Counted from the first letter of the stretch, positions 25,068-34,219 are shown. The stretch is 59,229 bases of DNA from Bacillota bacterium (GCA_029268085.1 JAJUHD010000002.1:1-59229), one strand, 5' to 3'. Numbers and translations are program-made. Notes: generated from the sequence alone by a model not told the origin.

Positions 25068-26663
25068 TCAGTCCTTTTTATCCATGATGTGCATATATTC
25101 GTCGTAGGTGCACCTGCGGTCTATACAACCGTTGTCCGTAAGCTCGATAATTCGGTTTGCAACCGTCTGCGTGAGCTGATGGTCGTGGCTCGAGAAGATT
25201 ATGTTGTATTCGAACGCGTCCATGCCGTTATTGAGAGCCGCGATGCTCTCAAGATCAAGATGGTTCGTCGGCTGATCGAACAATAGTACATTAGCTCCGG
25301 AAAGCATCATTTTGCTTATCATGCAGCGAACTCTTTCACCTCCGGAGAGGACGCTGACCTTTTTATAGACATCGTCGTTGGAAAAAAGCATACGCCCAAG
25401 GAAGGTACGCAGGTAGCTTTCGCGTTTGTCTGTTGAGAACTGACGCATCCAGTCCATGATGTCAAGATCGCAGTTGTCGAAATAAGACCCGTTATCCTTC
25501 GGGAAGTAGGCCTGTGTTGTAGAAACACCCCATTTGACCTCGCCCTCATCGGGCTCCAATTCGCCTGCGAGGATCTTAAACAGGGTCGTAATCGCGATTT
25601 CGTTTTTGCCTATAAGCGCAATCTTGTCGTCCTTGCCCATAATGAAGCTGACCTTATTGAGTACCTTAACGCCGTCAACTGTCTTGCTGACGTCCGTGAC
25701 AAACAGCCTGTCCTTGCCCGGCTCGCGCTCTGCCTTGAAGCCGACCCACGGGTAGCGGCGGGAGGATGCGGGCATTTCCTCAACCGACAGCTTTTCAAGC
25801 AGCTTGCGACGGCTTGTCGCTTGGCGGGACTTGGATTTGTTTGCTGAAAAGCGAGCGATAAAGCTTTGCAGCTCCTGTATTTTCTGCTCGGCCTTTTTAT
25901 TCTGGTCCTTAATGAGCCTCTGCATAAGCTGGCTGGACTCGTACCAGAAATCGTAGTTGCCGACGTACATCTTGATTTTGCCGTAGTCGATATCGACGAT
26001 GTGTGTGCAGACGGTATTAAGAAAATATCGGTCGTGCGATACGACGAGAACCGTACCGTCGTAGTCGAGCAGGAAATCCTCCAGCCAGACAACGGAATTT
26101 AAGTCGAGGTTGTTCGTCGGCTCGTCGAGAAGAATGATATCGGGATGCCCGAAAAGCGCCTGAGCAAGCAGAACCTTGACCTTTTGGCGCCCTTCAAGCT
26201 CTGTCATCATGCTGTAATGCAGGTCGGTGCCGATACCTAGACCCTGAAGTATTCTGGAGGCGTCGCTTTCGGCCTCCCAGCCGCCGAGCTCAGAGAATTC
26301 TTCTTCGAGTTCCGCCGCGCGAATGCCATCCTCATCGGAAAAATCGGGCTTCTCATAGATTGCGTCCTTTTCCTTGCCGCAGTCGTAAAGGCGCTTGTTG
26401 CCCATAATGACGGTGTCCATGACGTTATACTCGTCGTACATATTCTGGTTCTGCTTAAGCACCGACATGCGGCGTTTCTTATCGACGTTAACTGTCCCGT
26501 CGTAACTCGTCAGTTCGCCGGAGAGTATTTTTAGAAAGGTCGATTTGCCGGCACCGTTCGCGCCTATGATGCCATAGCAGTTTCCGGCGGTGAACTGCAG
26601 GTCAACCCTGTCAAAGAGCTTTTGACCGCCGAACTGGAGTGAAAGGTTTTCAACTGTAATCAT
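25068..26663 (-). CDS. ABC-F family ATPase (YkpA/YbiT-like), second site degenerate
   Basis: A 531-residue soluble protein with two ABC domains and no membrane segments, the layout of ribosome-acting ABC-F factors. NBD1 has an intact Walker A (GANGAGKS, about 34-41) and Walker B (ILLDEPTNNLD), but its signature reads ELEGRQKVK instead of LSGGQ. The interdomain linker (about 235-300) is Gln/Lys-rich. NBD2 has GKNEIAITT (352-360) where a P-loop Lys is expected, and DQPTNHLD (463-470) with Gln in place of the catalytic Glu. Its LSGGE signature is intact. Of the two composite sites, the one using NBD2's own Walker motifs is probably catalytically dead. The role is likely translation factor or ribosome protection (inference). 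SD GGGAG lies 7 nt upstream, inside a possible RNA switch. Confidence 0.9.
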   Translation of the reverse strand: MITVENLSLQFGGQKLFDRVDLQFTAGNCYGIIGANGAGKSTFLKILSGELTSYDGTVNVDKKRRMSVLKQNQNMYDEYNVMDTVIMGNKRLYDCGKEKDAIYEKPDFSDEDGIRAAELEEEFSELGGWEAESDASRILQGLGIGTDLHYSMMTELEGRQKVKVLLAQALFGHPDIILLDEPTNNLDLNSVVWLEDFLLDYDGTVLVVSHDRYFLNTVCTHIVDIDYGKIKMYVGNYDFWYESSQLMQRLIKDQNKKAEQKIQELQSFIARFSANKSKSRQATSRRKLLEKLSVEEMPASSRRYPWVGFKAEREPGKDRLFVTDVSKTVDGVKVLNKVSFIMGKDDKIALIGKNEIAITTLFKILAGELEPDEGEVKWGVSTTQAYFPKDNGSYFDNCDLDIMDWMRQFSTDKRESYLRTFLGRMLFSNDDVYKKVSVLSGGERVRCMISKMMLSGANVLLFDQPTNHLDLESIAALNNGMDAFEYNIIFSSHDHQLTQTVANRIIELTDNGCIDRRCTYDEYMHIMDKKD

Positions 26664-26668
26664 CTGAT

Positions 26669-26720
26669 AACTCCCATAAGTAAGTTGAGGGGAGTTGGAC
26701 CTTGCCGAATCCGACTCCCC
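26669..26720 (-). promoter_or_regulatory. Possible ribosome-site switch before the ABC-F gene
   Basis: Read on the minus strand, three short segments precede the start codon: A = GGGGAGT (26714-26720), B = AACTCCCC (26689-26696) and C = GGGAGTT (26669-26675). C contains the Shine-Dalgarno sequence. B can pair with A (11 positions, 26689-26699 with 26710-26720, one mismatch) or with C (7 bp exact). A:B leaves the ribosome site open and B:C hides it. No T-tract follows A:B, so it is not a clear terminator of the upstream ECF gene. Confidence 0.5.
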
Positions 26721-26729
26721 ATAAATAAG

Positions 26730-27242
26730 CTAAAAGGTCTTTTTCACATAGGGAATGCGCATAAGAGCATAGAACAGGGCGGTGCCAGCGACAGCACCGA
26801 ATACTCCCTGCGCACAATTTGCCGGGATGTTTGCAACAGCCGCCCAGCCGTAGCCGAGTATCGTTGCTTCATAAGCAAAGTAAAGGGTAATCATTATTAC
26901 CTCTGCCAAAAGGCTTCCCAGAACAGCCGAAGACAGAGCGTTTTTCTTTTTGGCGGATTGGAGGATCGCGCCGGCTGTGAGTGCCATTAACGCTTTAATT
27001 ATAAGCGTTGCAGGAGCGTAGACGACATAGGCCGCCAAAATATCTGCAAGTGCGGAACCGAGCCCTGCAGCCACTGCGCCCCAGGCGGGACCAAGAAGAA
27101 AGGCACTGAGTATGACAACTGCGTCTCCGGCGTTAACGTAACCGCCGAGAGGCGAGGGAACGCGTACAATCATTGTTGCGACCGTCGCCAGAGCAGTGAA
27201 AAGACCAGCCCATACAAGTTTTTGGATTTTGTCATTCTTCAT
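26730..27242 (-). CDS. ECF transporter S component
   Basis: A 170-residue membrane protein with about six helices (about 9-28, 33-52, 55-75, 78-98, 107-128, 136-160). It shows the typical S-component opening LVWAGLFTALATVATMIVRVP and a NAGDAVVILSAFLLGPAWGA loop. S components bind a vitamin or micronutrient and borrow a shared energising module (EcfAA'T) coded elsewhere. The substrate is not predictable with confidence. GGAGG precedes the ATG. It sits 16 nt after the O-antigen ligase gene on the same strand. Confidence 0.82.
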   Translation of the reverse strand: MKNDKIQKLVWAGLFTALATVATMIVRVPSPLGGYVNAGDAVVILSAFLLGPAWGAVAAGLGSALADILAAYVVYAPATLIIKALMALTAGAILQSAKKKNALSSAVLGSLLAEVIMITLYFAYEATILGYGWAAVANIPANCAQGVFGAVAGTALFYALMRIPYVKKTF

Positions 27243-27258
27243 ATTTTTCCTCCGTTAA

Positions 27259-28785
27259 TCATTTTGCCGAGTCCGTTTTCTCGCTTTTCGTAATCCTGAT
27301 CGCCGCCGTCGCAATACCCGCCAGTATAAAATATGTGAAGAAGGTGCGCGGATAGTACCAGACATATTCTACTCCGAAAGCGAACGCGATACCGATAAGG
27401 CTCGATAAACATGCGATAAGCACGAATTTATTCGCCTTATCCGAGGTTTTAAGCAGGGAACAGGCCGAATCCTTCCAAAGCCTGAGCATAAACCACATGA
27501 AGGAGAAAAAGCCCAAAATGCCAAGCTCGATAACAAGTTCCATATAGACCATATGGCTGTGCGGAACACCGACAAGCGCTTTGATATTCGCGTACTCGGG
27601 ATAGACGAGGGCAAAGCTGGCCGGCCCTAGGCCAATGCCCGTCAGGAAATAATCTCGAACCATTTTTATTGTGCCGTCCCATACATACAGGCGGAACATC
27701 ATCGAGGAATCCTTCATCGTTAAAAGCGTAGACAGACGTACCATGATGCTGTTCGGGAGAAACGGTATTGCCGCGACGCAGAAAAGAATAAATGCGGGTA
27801 TCAGCTTCTTGTTCGCGTAGTAGACGAAAACGATGCACGAGAGCATCATCGCGATCCAGCAGGAACGCGAATAGGTCATGAGCAGCGCGAGGAAGGGGAA
27901 ACCGATACCGAGACAGAAGGGTATCCTTATCCATGCGCGCTTGATGTTAGCCGCAAAAACAGCCGCGACGGGCGTCATCATGACAAGGAATTCCGCGTAA
28001 TTGTTTGGATTGCCGAACGAACTGTAGACCCTGCCCGGAACGCCTTCATTCAGCTCAAGATCCGTGAGGCTCTCGCTGACGGGAACACCGACAATGCGCT
28101 GATATATGGCGTACAGAGCGGAAATGATAACTGCGATATAGATGAAACCGAGAAGCTTCATCATGCGCTCTCTGCTCGTTATATCGGCGGAAATGATATA
28201 AAGGAACAGCAGGGCTGTGACGTAAAACAGCAGAATACGGAAGCTGTCGCTCCTATCAAAGCTGAATGCGAGGCTCGCAACGCTGGCTATCGCGAAAAGC
28301 GTTACAGGCAGACCCATATCGTGCAGATAATACAGCTTTCTTTTGCCCGCGCCGACCATTATGAGATAAAGCCCGAAGAGACAGAGGGCGGCAAAAAGCG
28401 CATAGGTATTCGACCAGTAGTCGTGCGGCACAATGAACATCAGGCAGATAAAGCCGCCCAGTATAGTCTCGAAATTGATAAAGAAAGAACCTTTCACATA
28501 CTTGTTTACGAAAACAGCCGTTACGCTGCCATTAGCCGCTTTTCGGACTGCTTTGGCGGCCTGCCTGATTAGAAAGACGATAAAATCAAGAATCGCCTTA
28601 AATATGCGCGCAAATATCGAGTTTTCATATATCGGTTCGATACGGCTGTCCCTGACAAACCAGTGTATGATCTTGCTTTCAGAAAACGCGCGGCTGAACG
28701 CGCGGAAAATCATCTGCAAAAAGGCGAATGTGCCGCTCTGAAGCCAGATGCAATAGGTTTTTCCCAGAACACTTGAGGAAAGCAC
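27259..28785 (-). CDS. O-antigen ligase/polymerase family membrane protein
   Basis: A 508-residue protein with about 11-12 transmembrane helices between residues 105 and 495, after a basic N-terminal region. The Wzy_C-type large periplasmic loop region shows GIGLGPASFALVYPEY and VGVPHSHMVYMELVIELG, including the conserved His. Such proteins polymerise or ligate polysaccharide repeat units at the outer membrane face; in a Gram-positive the product would be a wall or capsule polymer. The start is GTG at 28785. It is clustered with DUF4330 and a GT4 glycosyltransferase, so the three probably build a surface glycan. Confidence 0.85.
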   Translation of the reverse strand: MLSSSVLGKTYCIWLQSGTFAFLQMIFRAFSRAFSESKIIHWFVRDSRIEPIYENSIFARIFKAILDFIVFLIRQAAKAVRKAANGSVTAVFVNKYVKGSFFINFETILGGFICLMFIVPHDYWSNTYALFAALCLFGLYLIMVGAGKRKLYYLHDMGLPVTLFAIASVASLAFSFDRSDSFRILLFYVTALLFLYIISADITSRERMMKLLGFIYIAVIISALYAIYQRIVGVPVSESLTDLELNEGVPGRVYSSFGNPNNYAEFLVMMTPVAAVFAANIKRAWIRIPFCLGIGFPFLALLMTYSRSCWIAMMLSCIVFVYYANKKLIPAFILFCVAAIPFLPNSIMVRLSTLLTMKDSSMMFRLYVWDGTIKMVRDYFLTGIGLGPASFALVYPEYANIKALVGVPHSHMVYMELVIELGILGFFSFMWFMLRLWKDSACSLLKTSDKANKFVLIACLSSLIGIAFAFGVEYVWYYPRTFFTYFILAGIATAAIRITKSEKTDSAK

Positions 28786-28832
28786 AAAGCCACCCCGCTT
28801 TCATAGGATTAATATTTTGGGGCTCGAATCCG

Positions 28833-29315
28833 TTAAGAAATGGCCTCGATGCCGCTCACCTTCAAATAAAGCTTTGCCTTTCCGGCATAAATTGTCAGCG
28901 TGTGACCGACACCGTATAGTACCCCGTCGATAGTGACGCCATGCTCTGAAAGCTCGCCTGTGCCGATGGCGTTTATAGTAACAGAATTGTAGCCTTGCCT
29001 GACGACAGTCTCAACCTCGCCGTTGGTGTCGGTTTCATAACCGATAGGAGCGCCGATTTCGAAATCCTCGACTGTACCCATGACCACATTTTCTTTTGAG
29101 TCAAGGACACTTGTGCCTTTTTCAAGTGCGTTTGCGACATAATCGGGGATTTCTTCTCCGTAAAAGCTGATTTTTACCTGTGACAAATTAGCGTTTTCAC
29201 TACCCTTATCAACCACCTTCATTGCTACAAACGCGACGAGGGCAAGGAGAACGAGGACGATAATAAGGTCAATTAGATTGACCTTTCCAAAGAGCTTTCC
29301 GTTTTTATCTACCAT
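28833..29315 (-). CDS. DUF4330-family membrane-anchored protein
   Basis: A 160-residue protein with one N-terminal transmembrane helix (about 14-34), after KLFGKVNLIDL, and an extracellular domain of beta-rich character. The opening GKVNLIDLIIVLVLL fits DUF4330, a family often coded beside glycosyltransferases and Wzy-like genes. I chose the ATG at 29315 with AAGGA upstream. The longer frame reaching 29552 overlaps the glycosyltransferase gene and is not conserved. Function unknown. Confidence 0.82.
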   Translation of the reverse strand: MVDKNGKLFGKVNLIDLIIVLVLLALVAFVAMKVVDKGSENANLSQVKISFYGEEIPDYVANALEKGTSVLDSKENVVMGTVEDFEIGAPIGYETDTNGEVETVVRQGYNSVTINAIGTGELSEHGVTIDGVLYGVGHTLTIYAGKAKLYLKVSGIEAIS

Positions 29316-29340
29316 TGCTTGATTCCTTCTTTCCAAGTTA

Positions 29341-30432
29341 TTAGTTGTATGCGGCGAAAACATCATCCGCCAGCTTGTTGAGGTCAAATTGCTTTTTAAT
29401 CTTCTCGGCCGCGGCCGCCGAAAGCCTTGCTCGTAATTCCGTATCGTCCATGAGACGTTTAATGCTCGAGGCAAAGGCGTCCGTGTCGCCGTATTTGCAT
29501 ACGAAGCCGCACTGTATGCCGGTTTCGGCAAGATCTCGGTTGCCCCCGACATCGGTCACGACGAGAGGCAGCCCCGCGTTCATCGCCTCGAGAATTGCAA
29601 AGCTCATCGCCTCATTGCAGCTTGAAGAGTTGAGATATATGTCCGAACCGAGCAATATCTCCCGCGTATCCTTGCGAAAGCCGAGAAGGCGGCATTCGTT
29701 CTCAAGACCGAGTTCAGAAGCTTTGGCGCTGATTTCGGAGAAAAGCTCACCGTCTCCGCAGATCAGGCAGCAAAAAGGCTTGTCCGATCTTTTTTTAAGC
29801 TCCGCAAGGGAATCCAGCAGGAACGATAGCCCTTTTTCCTGAGCAAACCTCGCAAGTATTGTCATTACAAAGCAGTTATCCGAAAGACCGAGCTCTTTTC
29901 TTATAACATTAGACCTCACAGAAGAACCGGCAGGCTCGATACCGTTGTATATAACCTTGATGCGCGAAGGCTCTACGCCATTTTCGATCATTATATCCCG
30001 TCCCTCATTGCAGACGGCAATTATGCAGTGGTTTTTCGGCGTAAAGCGCTTGTTCAGCCTGCGCCATACGAAACCGGACAATCCGGAAAGACGCAGGGTG
30101 AGGTGGTTCGTGAGAACAACCTTCGGCTTATTGTAATAACGCTTCGAGATGAGAGCGATTATGTTTTCACGCGGATATTGTGCGTGTATCACCTCGATGC
30201 CGTTCGAACGGCAGTAATCAGCGAGCTTCTTCGCTGCGGATAGCATCGAACGCCAGCTCATTTCGACCTGAAGGCACGGAACAGAGGCCTCTTTCATCTT
30301 CTGTGAAAGCTCGCCGCCGACATTATAGGCAAAGAACGGATTAATTTTGCCTTTACCGAGACGTATAAGGTTCTCGACATATTTTTCGGTACCGGCTTTT
30401 CCGGCATAGTTTATAAGATAAAGAACATTCAA
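29341..30432 (-). CDS. Glycosyltransferase family 4 protein
   Basis: A 363-residue GT-B fold enzyme. The N domain starts VLYLINYAGKAGTEKYVENL with the acceptor-side Gly loop. The C domain shows the donor-binding ARFAQEKGLSFLLDSL, LICGDGEL and the GT4 E-x7-E motif region (SSCNEAMSFAILEAMNAGLP). It probably adds a sugar to a lipid-linked glycan in the cytosol. Start TTG 30432; no in-frame ATG lies nearby. First gene of the run GT4-DUF4330-ligase-ECF on the minus strand. Confidence 0.92.
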   Translation of the reverse strand: MNVLYLINYAGKAGTEKYVENLIRLGKGKINPFFAYNVGGELSQKMKEASVPCLQVEMSWRSMLSAAKKLADYCRSNGIEVIHAQYPRENIIALISKRYYNKPKVVLTNHLTLRLSGLSGFVWRRLNKRFTPKNHCIIAVCNEGRDIMIENGVEPSRIKVIYNGIEPAGSSVRSNVIRKELGLSDNCFVMTILARFAQEKGLSFLLDSLAELKKRSDKPFCCLICGDGELFSEISAKASELGLENECRLLGFRKDTREILLGSDIYLNSSSCNEAMSFAILEAMNAGLPLVVTDVGGNRDLAETGIQCGFVCKYGDTDAFASSIKRLMDDTELRARLSAAAAEKIKKQFDLNKLADDVFAAYN

Positions 30433-30568
30433 GCTATTATCGCCTGCCCTTCAGTATGGATGCCCAAAGGCCGGACATTGGTCTTAGAGGGGGTTCGCCC
30501 CGCAGCGCTGGACCGCTTTGCCAAGTATACATCATTTTATCGAAGGATGCAAGTCAGTTGCATGAAAA

Positions 30569-30594
30569 GCCCGCCGTACTCTAGTACGGCGGGC
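30569..30594 (-). terminator. Terminator of the liv operon
   Basis: GCCCGCCGTACT (30569-30580) pairs with AGTACGGCGGGC (30583-30594). On the minus strand the GC-rich stem runs into TTTT. It lies just 3' of livF. The remaining 30433-30568 holds only a small GGGG/CCCC hairpin. Confidence 0.88.
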
Positions 30595-30603
30595 CTATTC
30601 AGT

Positions 30604-31305
30604 TCATCCGCCTAGATATGCTTTTTGAACGGCGTCATTATTCAGCAGTTCGTCCGCCTTTGCGGAAAGGACTATCTTGCCGGTTTCAAGAACATATCCT
30701 CTGTCGGCTACCGAAAGCGCCATCTGCGCATTCTGCTCGACAAGGAGTATCGTTGTTCCAGCGGAGTTAAGCTCCTTGATTATATCAAATATCTGTTCGA
30801 CAAGGATCGGCGCAAGGCCCATCGAGGGCTCGTCCAGCATAAGAAGCTCGGGCTTAGACATAAGCGCTCTGCCCATTGCGAGCATCTGCTGCTCGCCGCC
30901 GGAAAGCGTTCCGGCAACTTGTTTTCTGCGCTCCTTAAGTCGGGGAAAGCGGGTATATACATTGTCCAGCCCGTCGTTTACCTCGCTTGCTTTTCTTGTA
31001 AAGGCACCCATCTCGAGGTTTTCTTCAACAGTCATCCCCAGAAAAACCCTTCGGCCTTCGGGAACCTGCGCGAGTCCGCCTGCGACAATTTTATGGGGAA
31101 CGATATTGCTTATGGGCTTGTCAAGGAAGGTGATGGAACCGGTCTTGCTGCGTAAAAGACCCGAAACCGTATTCAGTATCGTGGACTTACCGGCGCCGTT
31201 TGCACCGATCAAGGTTACGATCTCACCCTTGTTGACCTCAAAGGATACACCTTTGATAGCGTGGATACTTCCGTAAAATACGTTGATATCGTTTACCTTC
31301 AGCAT
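30604..31305 (-). CDS. livF: Branched-chain amino acid ABC transporter ATPase LivF
   Basis: A 233-residue ATPase. Walker A is GANGAGKST, signature LSGGEQQMLAMGRAL, Walker B LLMLDEPSMGLAP, H-loop region LLVEQN. The pattern GLAQVPEGRRVF after the Q-loop is LivF-specific. Last gene of livJHMGF; 3 nt separate it from livG. It powers import of leucine, isoleucine and valine or similar hydrophobic amino acids. Confidence 0.95.
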   Translation of the reverse strand: MLKVNDINVFYGSIHAIKGVSFEVNKGEIVTLIGANGAGKSTILNTVSGLLRSKTGSITFLDKPISNIVPHKIVAGGLAQVPEGRRVFLGMTVEENLEMGAFTRKASEVNDGLDNVYTRFPRLKERRKQVAGTLSGGEQQMLAMGRALMSKPELLMLDEPSMGLAPILVEQIFDIIKELNSAGTTILLVEQNAQMALSVADRGYVLETGKIVLSAKADELLNNDAVQKAYLGG

Positions 31306-31308
31306 ACG

Positions 31309-32163
31309 TCAGTGATCCCCCTTTTTCTTGCCCAGATAGGCCTCGATGACCTGCGGGTTGGACTGGATATCCTCAGGCGAGCCCTTTGCAATGACCTTGC
31401 CGTAGTTAAGAACGCAGATACCCTCGCAGATGCCCATAACAAGGCTCATGTCATGCTCGATGAGCATAATTGCGATTTTGAATGTGTCACGGATCTTCTG
31501 GATGTTTTCCATGAGCTCCGTCGTTTCGGAGGGATTCATGCCGGCAGCCGGCTCGTCAAGAAGAAGGAGAGAGGGATTCGTGCCGAGCGCGCGCACGATC
31601 TCTAGCCTGCGCTGCGCACCGTAAGGAAGGGAGCCGGCCTTTGCGCCCGCGAGATCCTGCATATCAAAGATCGAAAGCAGCTCCAGCGCCCTTTCGTGAG
31701 CGATCCGCTCTTCTTTCCAATATCGTGGCATACGGAAAATTCCGCTCCACATTCCGTAGTTTATCTGGTTGTGCATACCCAGCTTGACATTATCCTCAAC
31801 GCTCAAATTTGAAAAAAGGCGAATGTTCTGAAAGGTACGCGCAATGCCGGCCTTGTTAATCTGAACGGTATTCATATCGTGGGTGTCAAGACCGTCGAGC
31901 ATTATCGTGCCGCGAGTGGGCTGATATACCTTTGTGAGCAGGTTGAAAATAGTGGTCTTTCCTGCGCCGTTCGGACCGATGAGGCCTGCAATTTCAGTTC
32001 TGCCGATAGCCATATTGAAATCGTCAACGGCAGTCAGCCCGCCGAAGTCGATTCCGAGATGGGATACCTCAAGAATCGGAGTTTTGTCGACATCGCGTTC
32101 AGGGATGATGTTCGGAGAAGGGACAGGAACAAGCTTTACGGGTTCTCTCTGGAATCTACTCAT
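31309..32163 (-). CDS. livG: Branched-chain amino acid ABC transporter ATPase LivG
   Basis: A 284-residue ATPase. Walker A GPNGAGKTT, signature LPYGAQRRLEIVRAL, Walker B LLLLDEPAAGMNP, H-loop IEHDM. The signature reads YGAQ, which is normal for LivG. An N-terminal extension of about 30 residues (QREPVKLVPVPSPNIIPER) precedes the ABC domain. I chose the ATG 32163 with GGAGG 8 nt upstream; it overlaps the end of livM by 8 nt. Confidence 0.95.
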   Translation of the reverse strand: MSRFQREPVKLVPVPSPNIIPERDVDKTPILEVSHLGIDFGGLTAVDDFNMAIGRTEIAGLIGPNGAGKTTIFNLLTKVYQPTRGTIMLDGLDTHDMNTVQINKAGIARTFQNIRLFSNLSVEDNVKLGMHNQINYGMWSGIFRMPRYWKEERIAHERALELLSIFDMQDLAGAKAGSLPYGAQRRLEIVRALGTNPSLLLLDEPAAGMNPSETTELMENIQKIRDTFKIAIMLIEHDMSLVMGICEGICVLNYGKVIAKGSPEDIQSNPQVIEAYLGKKKGDH

Positions 32164-33235
32164 TTGACCCACCTCCTTCCGCATTACCGCTTAGCTTTTT
32201 CGGGGCAAGCTTTTCGATTATTTTGTAGTAGAAATCCTTGATTGTCTGGCTGTTGGTCGCGAGCATTACTACTATCAGAACGATTGCATATACAAGCATC
32301 CTGTAATCGTCGAAGCCGCGCAGAGCTTCCGGCAGCACTGTAAGGACAGTTGCGGCAATGATCGAGCCCCACATATTGCCCAAACCGCCGAGAACGACAA
32401 ATACAAGGATCAAAATCGAGGTATTAAAATCGAACTTGCTTGCCACAATGGTTGAATAGTTCATGGCAAACAGCGCGCCGGCCATACCGGCAAGAGCGGC
32501 AGAGGTTACAAACGCCATAAGCTTATACTTAGTAATGTTGATGCCGACGCTTTCGGCCGCTATACGGTTATCTCTGATGGCCATAATCGCACGTCCGGAG
32601 CGGCTGTTGACTAAGTTGAACACAATAAAGAGCGTGAATAATATCAGAACAAAGCCGGCCGTAAAAGTCGATATTTTGGAAATGCCCGAAATGCCCATCG
32701 GCCCGTTTATTATAATTTTTCCGCTTTCCTCAAGCTTTAAAGCATCGGCATTCGTGAGCATGCTGAAGTGCAGGCCGTGACTGTCAAGCCCGATATAAAG
32801 GTTGGTTACTATACTTTTGATGATTTCTCCGAAGGCAAGAGTAACAATTGCCAGATAATCGCCTCTGAGACGCAGCACAGGAATTCCGATAAGAACACCT
32901 GCTATCGCCGCGAATATTCCGGCAATTATCATAGCAACGGCCAACCGGACCGGAGCAAAGGGGATCGCATTCTGCAAGCTGATTGCGGCAACGACGCCGG
33001 AGAAAGCGCCTACGCTCATAAATCCTGCATGTCCAAGGGAAAGCTCTCCCAGTACGCCGACTGTAAGGTTAAGGGAAACAGCCATAACAATGTAAGCACA
33101 GATCGGAACGAGCTGTCCCTTCAGCGAGGATGAAATGGAGCCCGTGCCGATAAGCACCTGCAGGACGGCAAATGCGATGATTACGAAAAAATATGTGAGG
33201 AAATTGCTTCTGGTGGTTTTGCTGATCTTTTTCAT
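32156..33235 (-). CDS. livM: Branched-chain amino acid ABC transporter permease LivM
   Basis: A 359-residue permease with about 9-10 transmembrane helices. The family motif GELSLGHAGFMSVGAF is at about 64-79 and the EAA-like loop region is SVGINITKYKLMAF. I chose the ATG 33235, which has GAGGTGG upstream and leaves 10 nt after livH. Overlaps livG by 8 nt. Confidence 0.95.
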   Translation of the reverse strand: MKKISKTTRSNFLTYFFVIIAFAVLQVLIGTGSISSSLKGQLVPICAYIVMAVSLNLTVGVLGELSLGHAGFMSVGAFSGVVAAISLQNAIPFAPVRLAVAMIIAGIFAAIAGVLIGIPVLRLRGDYLAIVTLAFGEIIKSIVTNLYIGLDSHGLHFSMLTNADALKLEESGKIIINGPMGISGISKISTFTAGFVLILFTLFIVFNLVNSRSGRAIMAIRDNRIAAESVGINITKYKLMAFVTSAALAGMAGALFAMNYSTIVASKFDFNTSILILVFVVLGGLGNMWGSIIAATVLTVLPEALRGFDDYRMLVYAIVLIVVMLATNSQTIKDFYYKIIEKLAPKKLSGNAEGGGSNE

Positions 33236-33245
33236 ATTTACCACC

Positions 33246-34127
33246 TCAAACTTTCTCATTCATCTGCTTGCCTAAGAGACCGGCAGGGCGTACAAGCAGA
33301 ACGATGATCAAAACGGCAAAAACGATTGCGTCAGAGAGCTGAGTTGAAATGTATGCCTTGGCAAAGATTTCGATTATTCCCAACAGCACGCCGCCAAGCA
33401 GCGCGCCGGGAATGGATCCGATGCCGCCGAAAACCGCTGCCGTAAACGCCTTGATACCGGGCATAGATCCCGTTGTGGGCATCAGTGTGGGATAGGCGGA
33501 GCACAGCAGCACACCGGCAACCGCGGCAAGCGCTGAACCTATTGCAAACGTAACCGCAATAGTAGTATTGACGTTGATACCCATAAGCTGGGCGGCGCCC
33601 TTATCCTCGGAGCAGGCGCGCATAGCCTTGCCCATTTTGGTTTTGCCGGTGAACCATACCAGCGCTACCATTATTATAATACATGCGGCGATCGTCACAA
33701 TCGTTACATAGGAAATGGAAAGCTGGCCGCCAAAAAGCTGTACCAGGTCATCGCCGACAATTGAGGTAAAAACCTTTGGATTGGTCGTCCACAGCAATTG
33801 CGCGGCATTCTGAAGGAAATAGCTTACGCCGATTGCGGTGATCAGAACGGCAAGCGACGGCGCCTGACGCAGCGGCTTGTAGGCAAATCTTTCGATAACC
33901 ATTCCAAGCACCGTACATACGATCATAGCAAGAATGACTCCGGCAAGCGGAGGCAGCCCGTACAAAGTCATAGCGTAGAAGCAGATATATGCGCCTACCA
34001 TTATTACGTCGCCATGAGCAAAGTTAAGCATTTTTGCGATTCCGTAAACCATAGTATATCCCAATGCAATGATAGCGTATATACTGCCTAGGCTTATTCC
34101 GCGAATCAGGTAGGATAAGAGCGTCAT
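33246..34127 (-). CDS. livH: Branched-chain amino acid ABC transporter permease LivH
   Basis: A 293-residue permease with about eight helices. Family patterns GLSLGSIYAIIALGYTMVYGI-like at the N terminus and NFAHGDVIMVGAY (about 35-47), and MGINVNTTIAVTFAIGS in the cytoplasmic loop. First permease gene after livJ, separated from it by 177 nt that hold two hairpins. Confidence 0.95.
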   Translation of the reverse strand: MTLLSYLIRGISLGSIYAIIALGYTMVYGIAKMLNFAHGDVIMVGAYICFYAMTLYGLPPLAGVILAMIVCTVLGMVIERFAYKPLRQAPSLAVLITAIGVSYFLQNAAQLLWTTNPKVFTSIVGDDLVQLFGGQLSISYVTIVTIAACIIIMVALVWFTGKTKMGKAMRACSEDKGAAQLMGINVNTTIAVTFAIGSALAAVAGVLLCSAYPTLMPTTGSMPGIKAFTAAVFGGIGSIPGALLGGVLLGIIEIFAKAYISTQLSDAIVFAVLIIVLLVRPAGLLGKQMNEKV

Positions 34128-34156
34128 TTACGCAACACCTCGTTCTCTGTTTTTGA

Positions 34157-34205
34157 GCGTATCTGAAAAATATCAACTATTTGACTTGGTATTTTTCAGA
34201 TACGC
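34157..34205 (-). promoter_or_regulatory. Long perfect hairpin between livJ and livH
   Basis: GCGTATCTGAAAAATA (34157-34172) and TATTTTTCAGATACGC (34190-34205) form an uninterrupted 16-bp stem around a 17-nt loop. It ends 30 nt before the livH start. There is no T-tract. It may stabilise the 3' end of livJ mRNA against exonucleases. Confidence 0.8.
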
Positions 34206-34219
34206 CTGCGCGATAAAAT

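Noticed and set aside
29316-29552. N-terminal extension of the DUF4330 protein
   Set aside because: It overlaps the glycosyltransferase gene in another frame; the conserved start with a ribosome site is at 29315.
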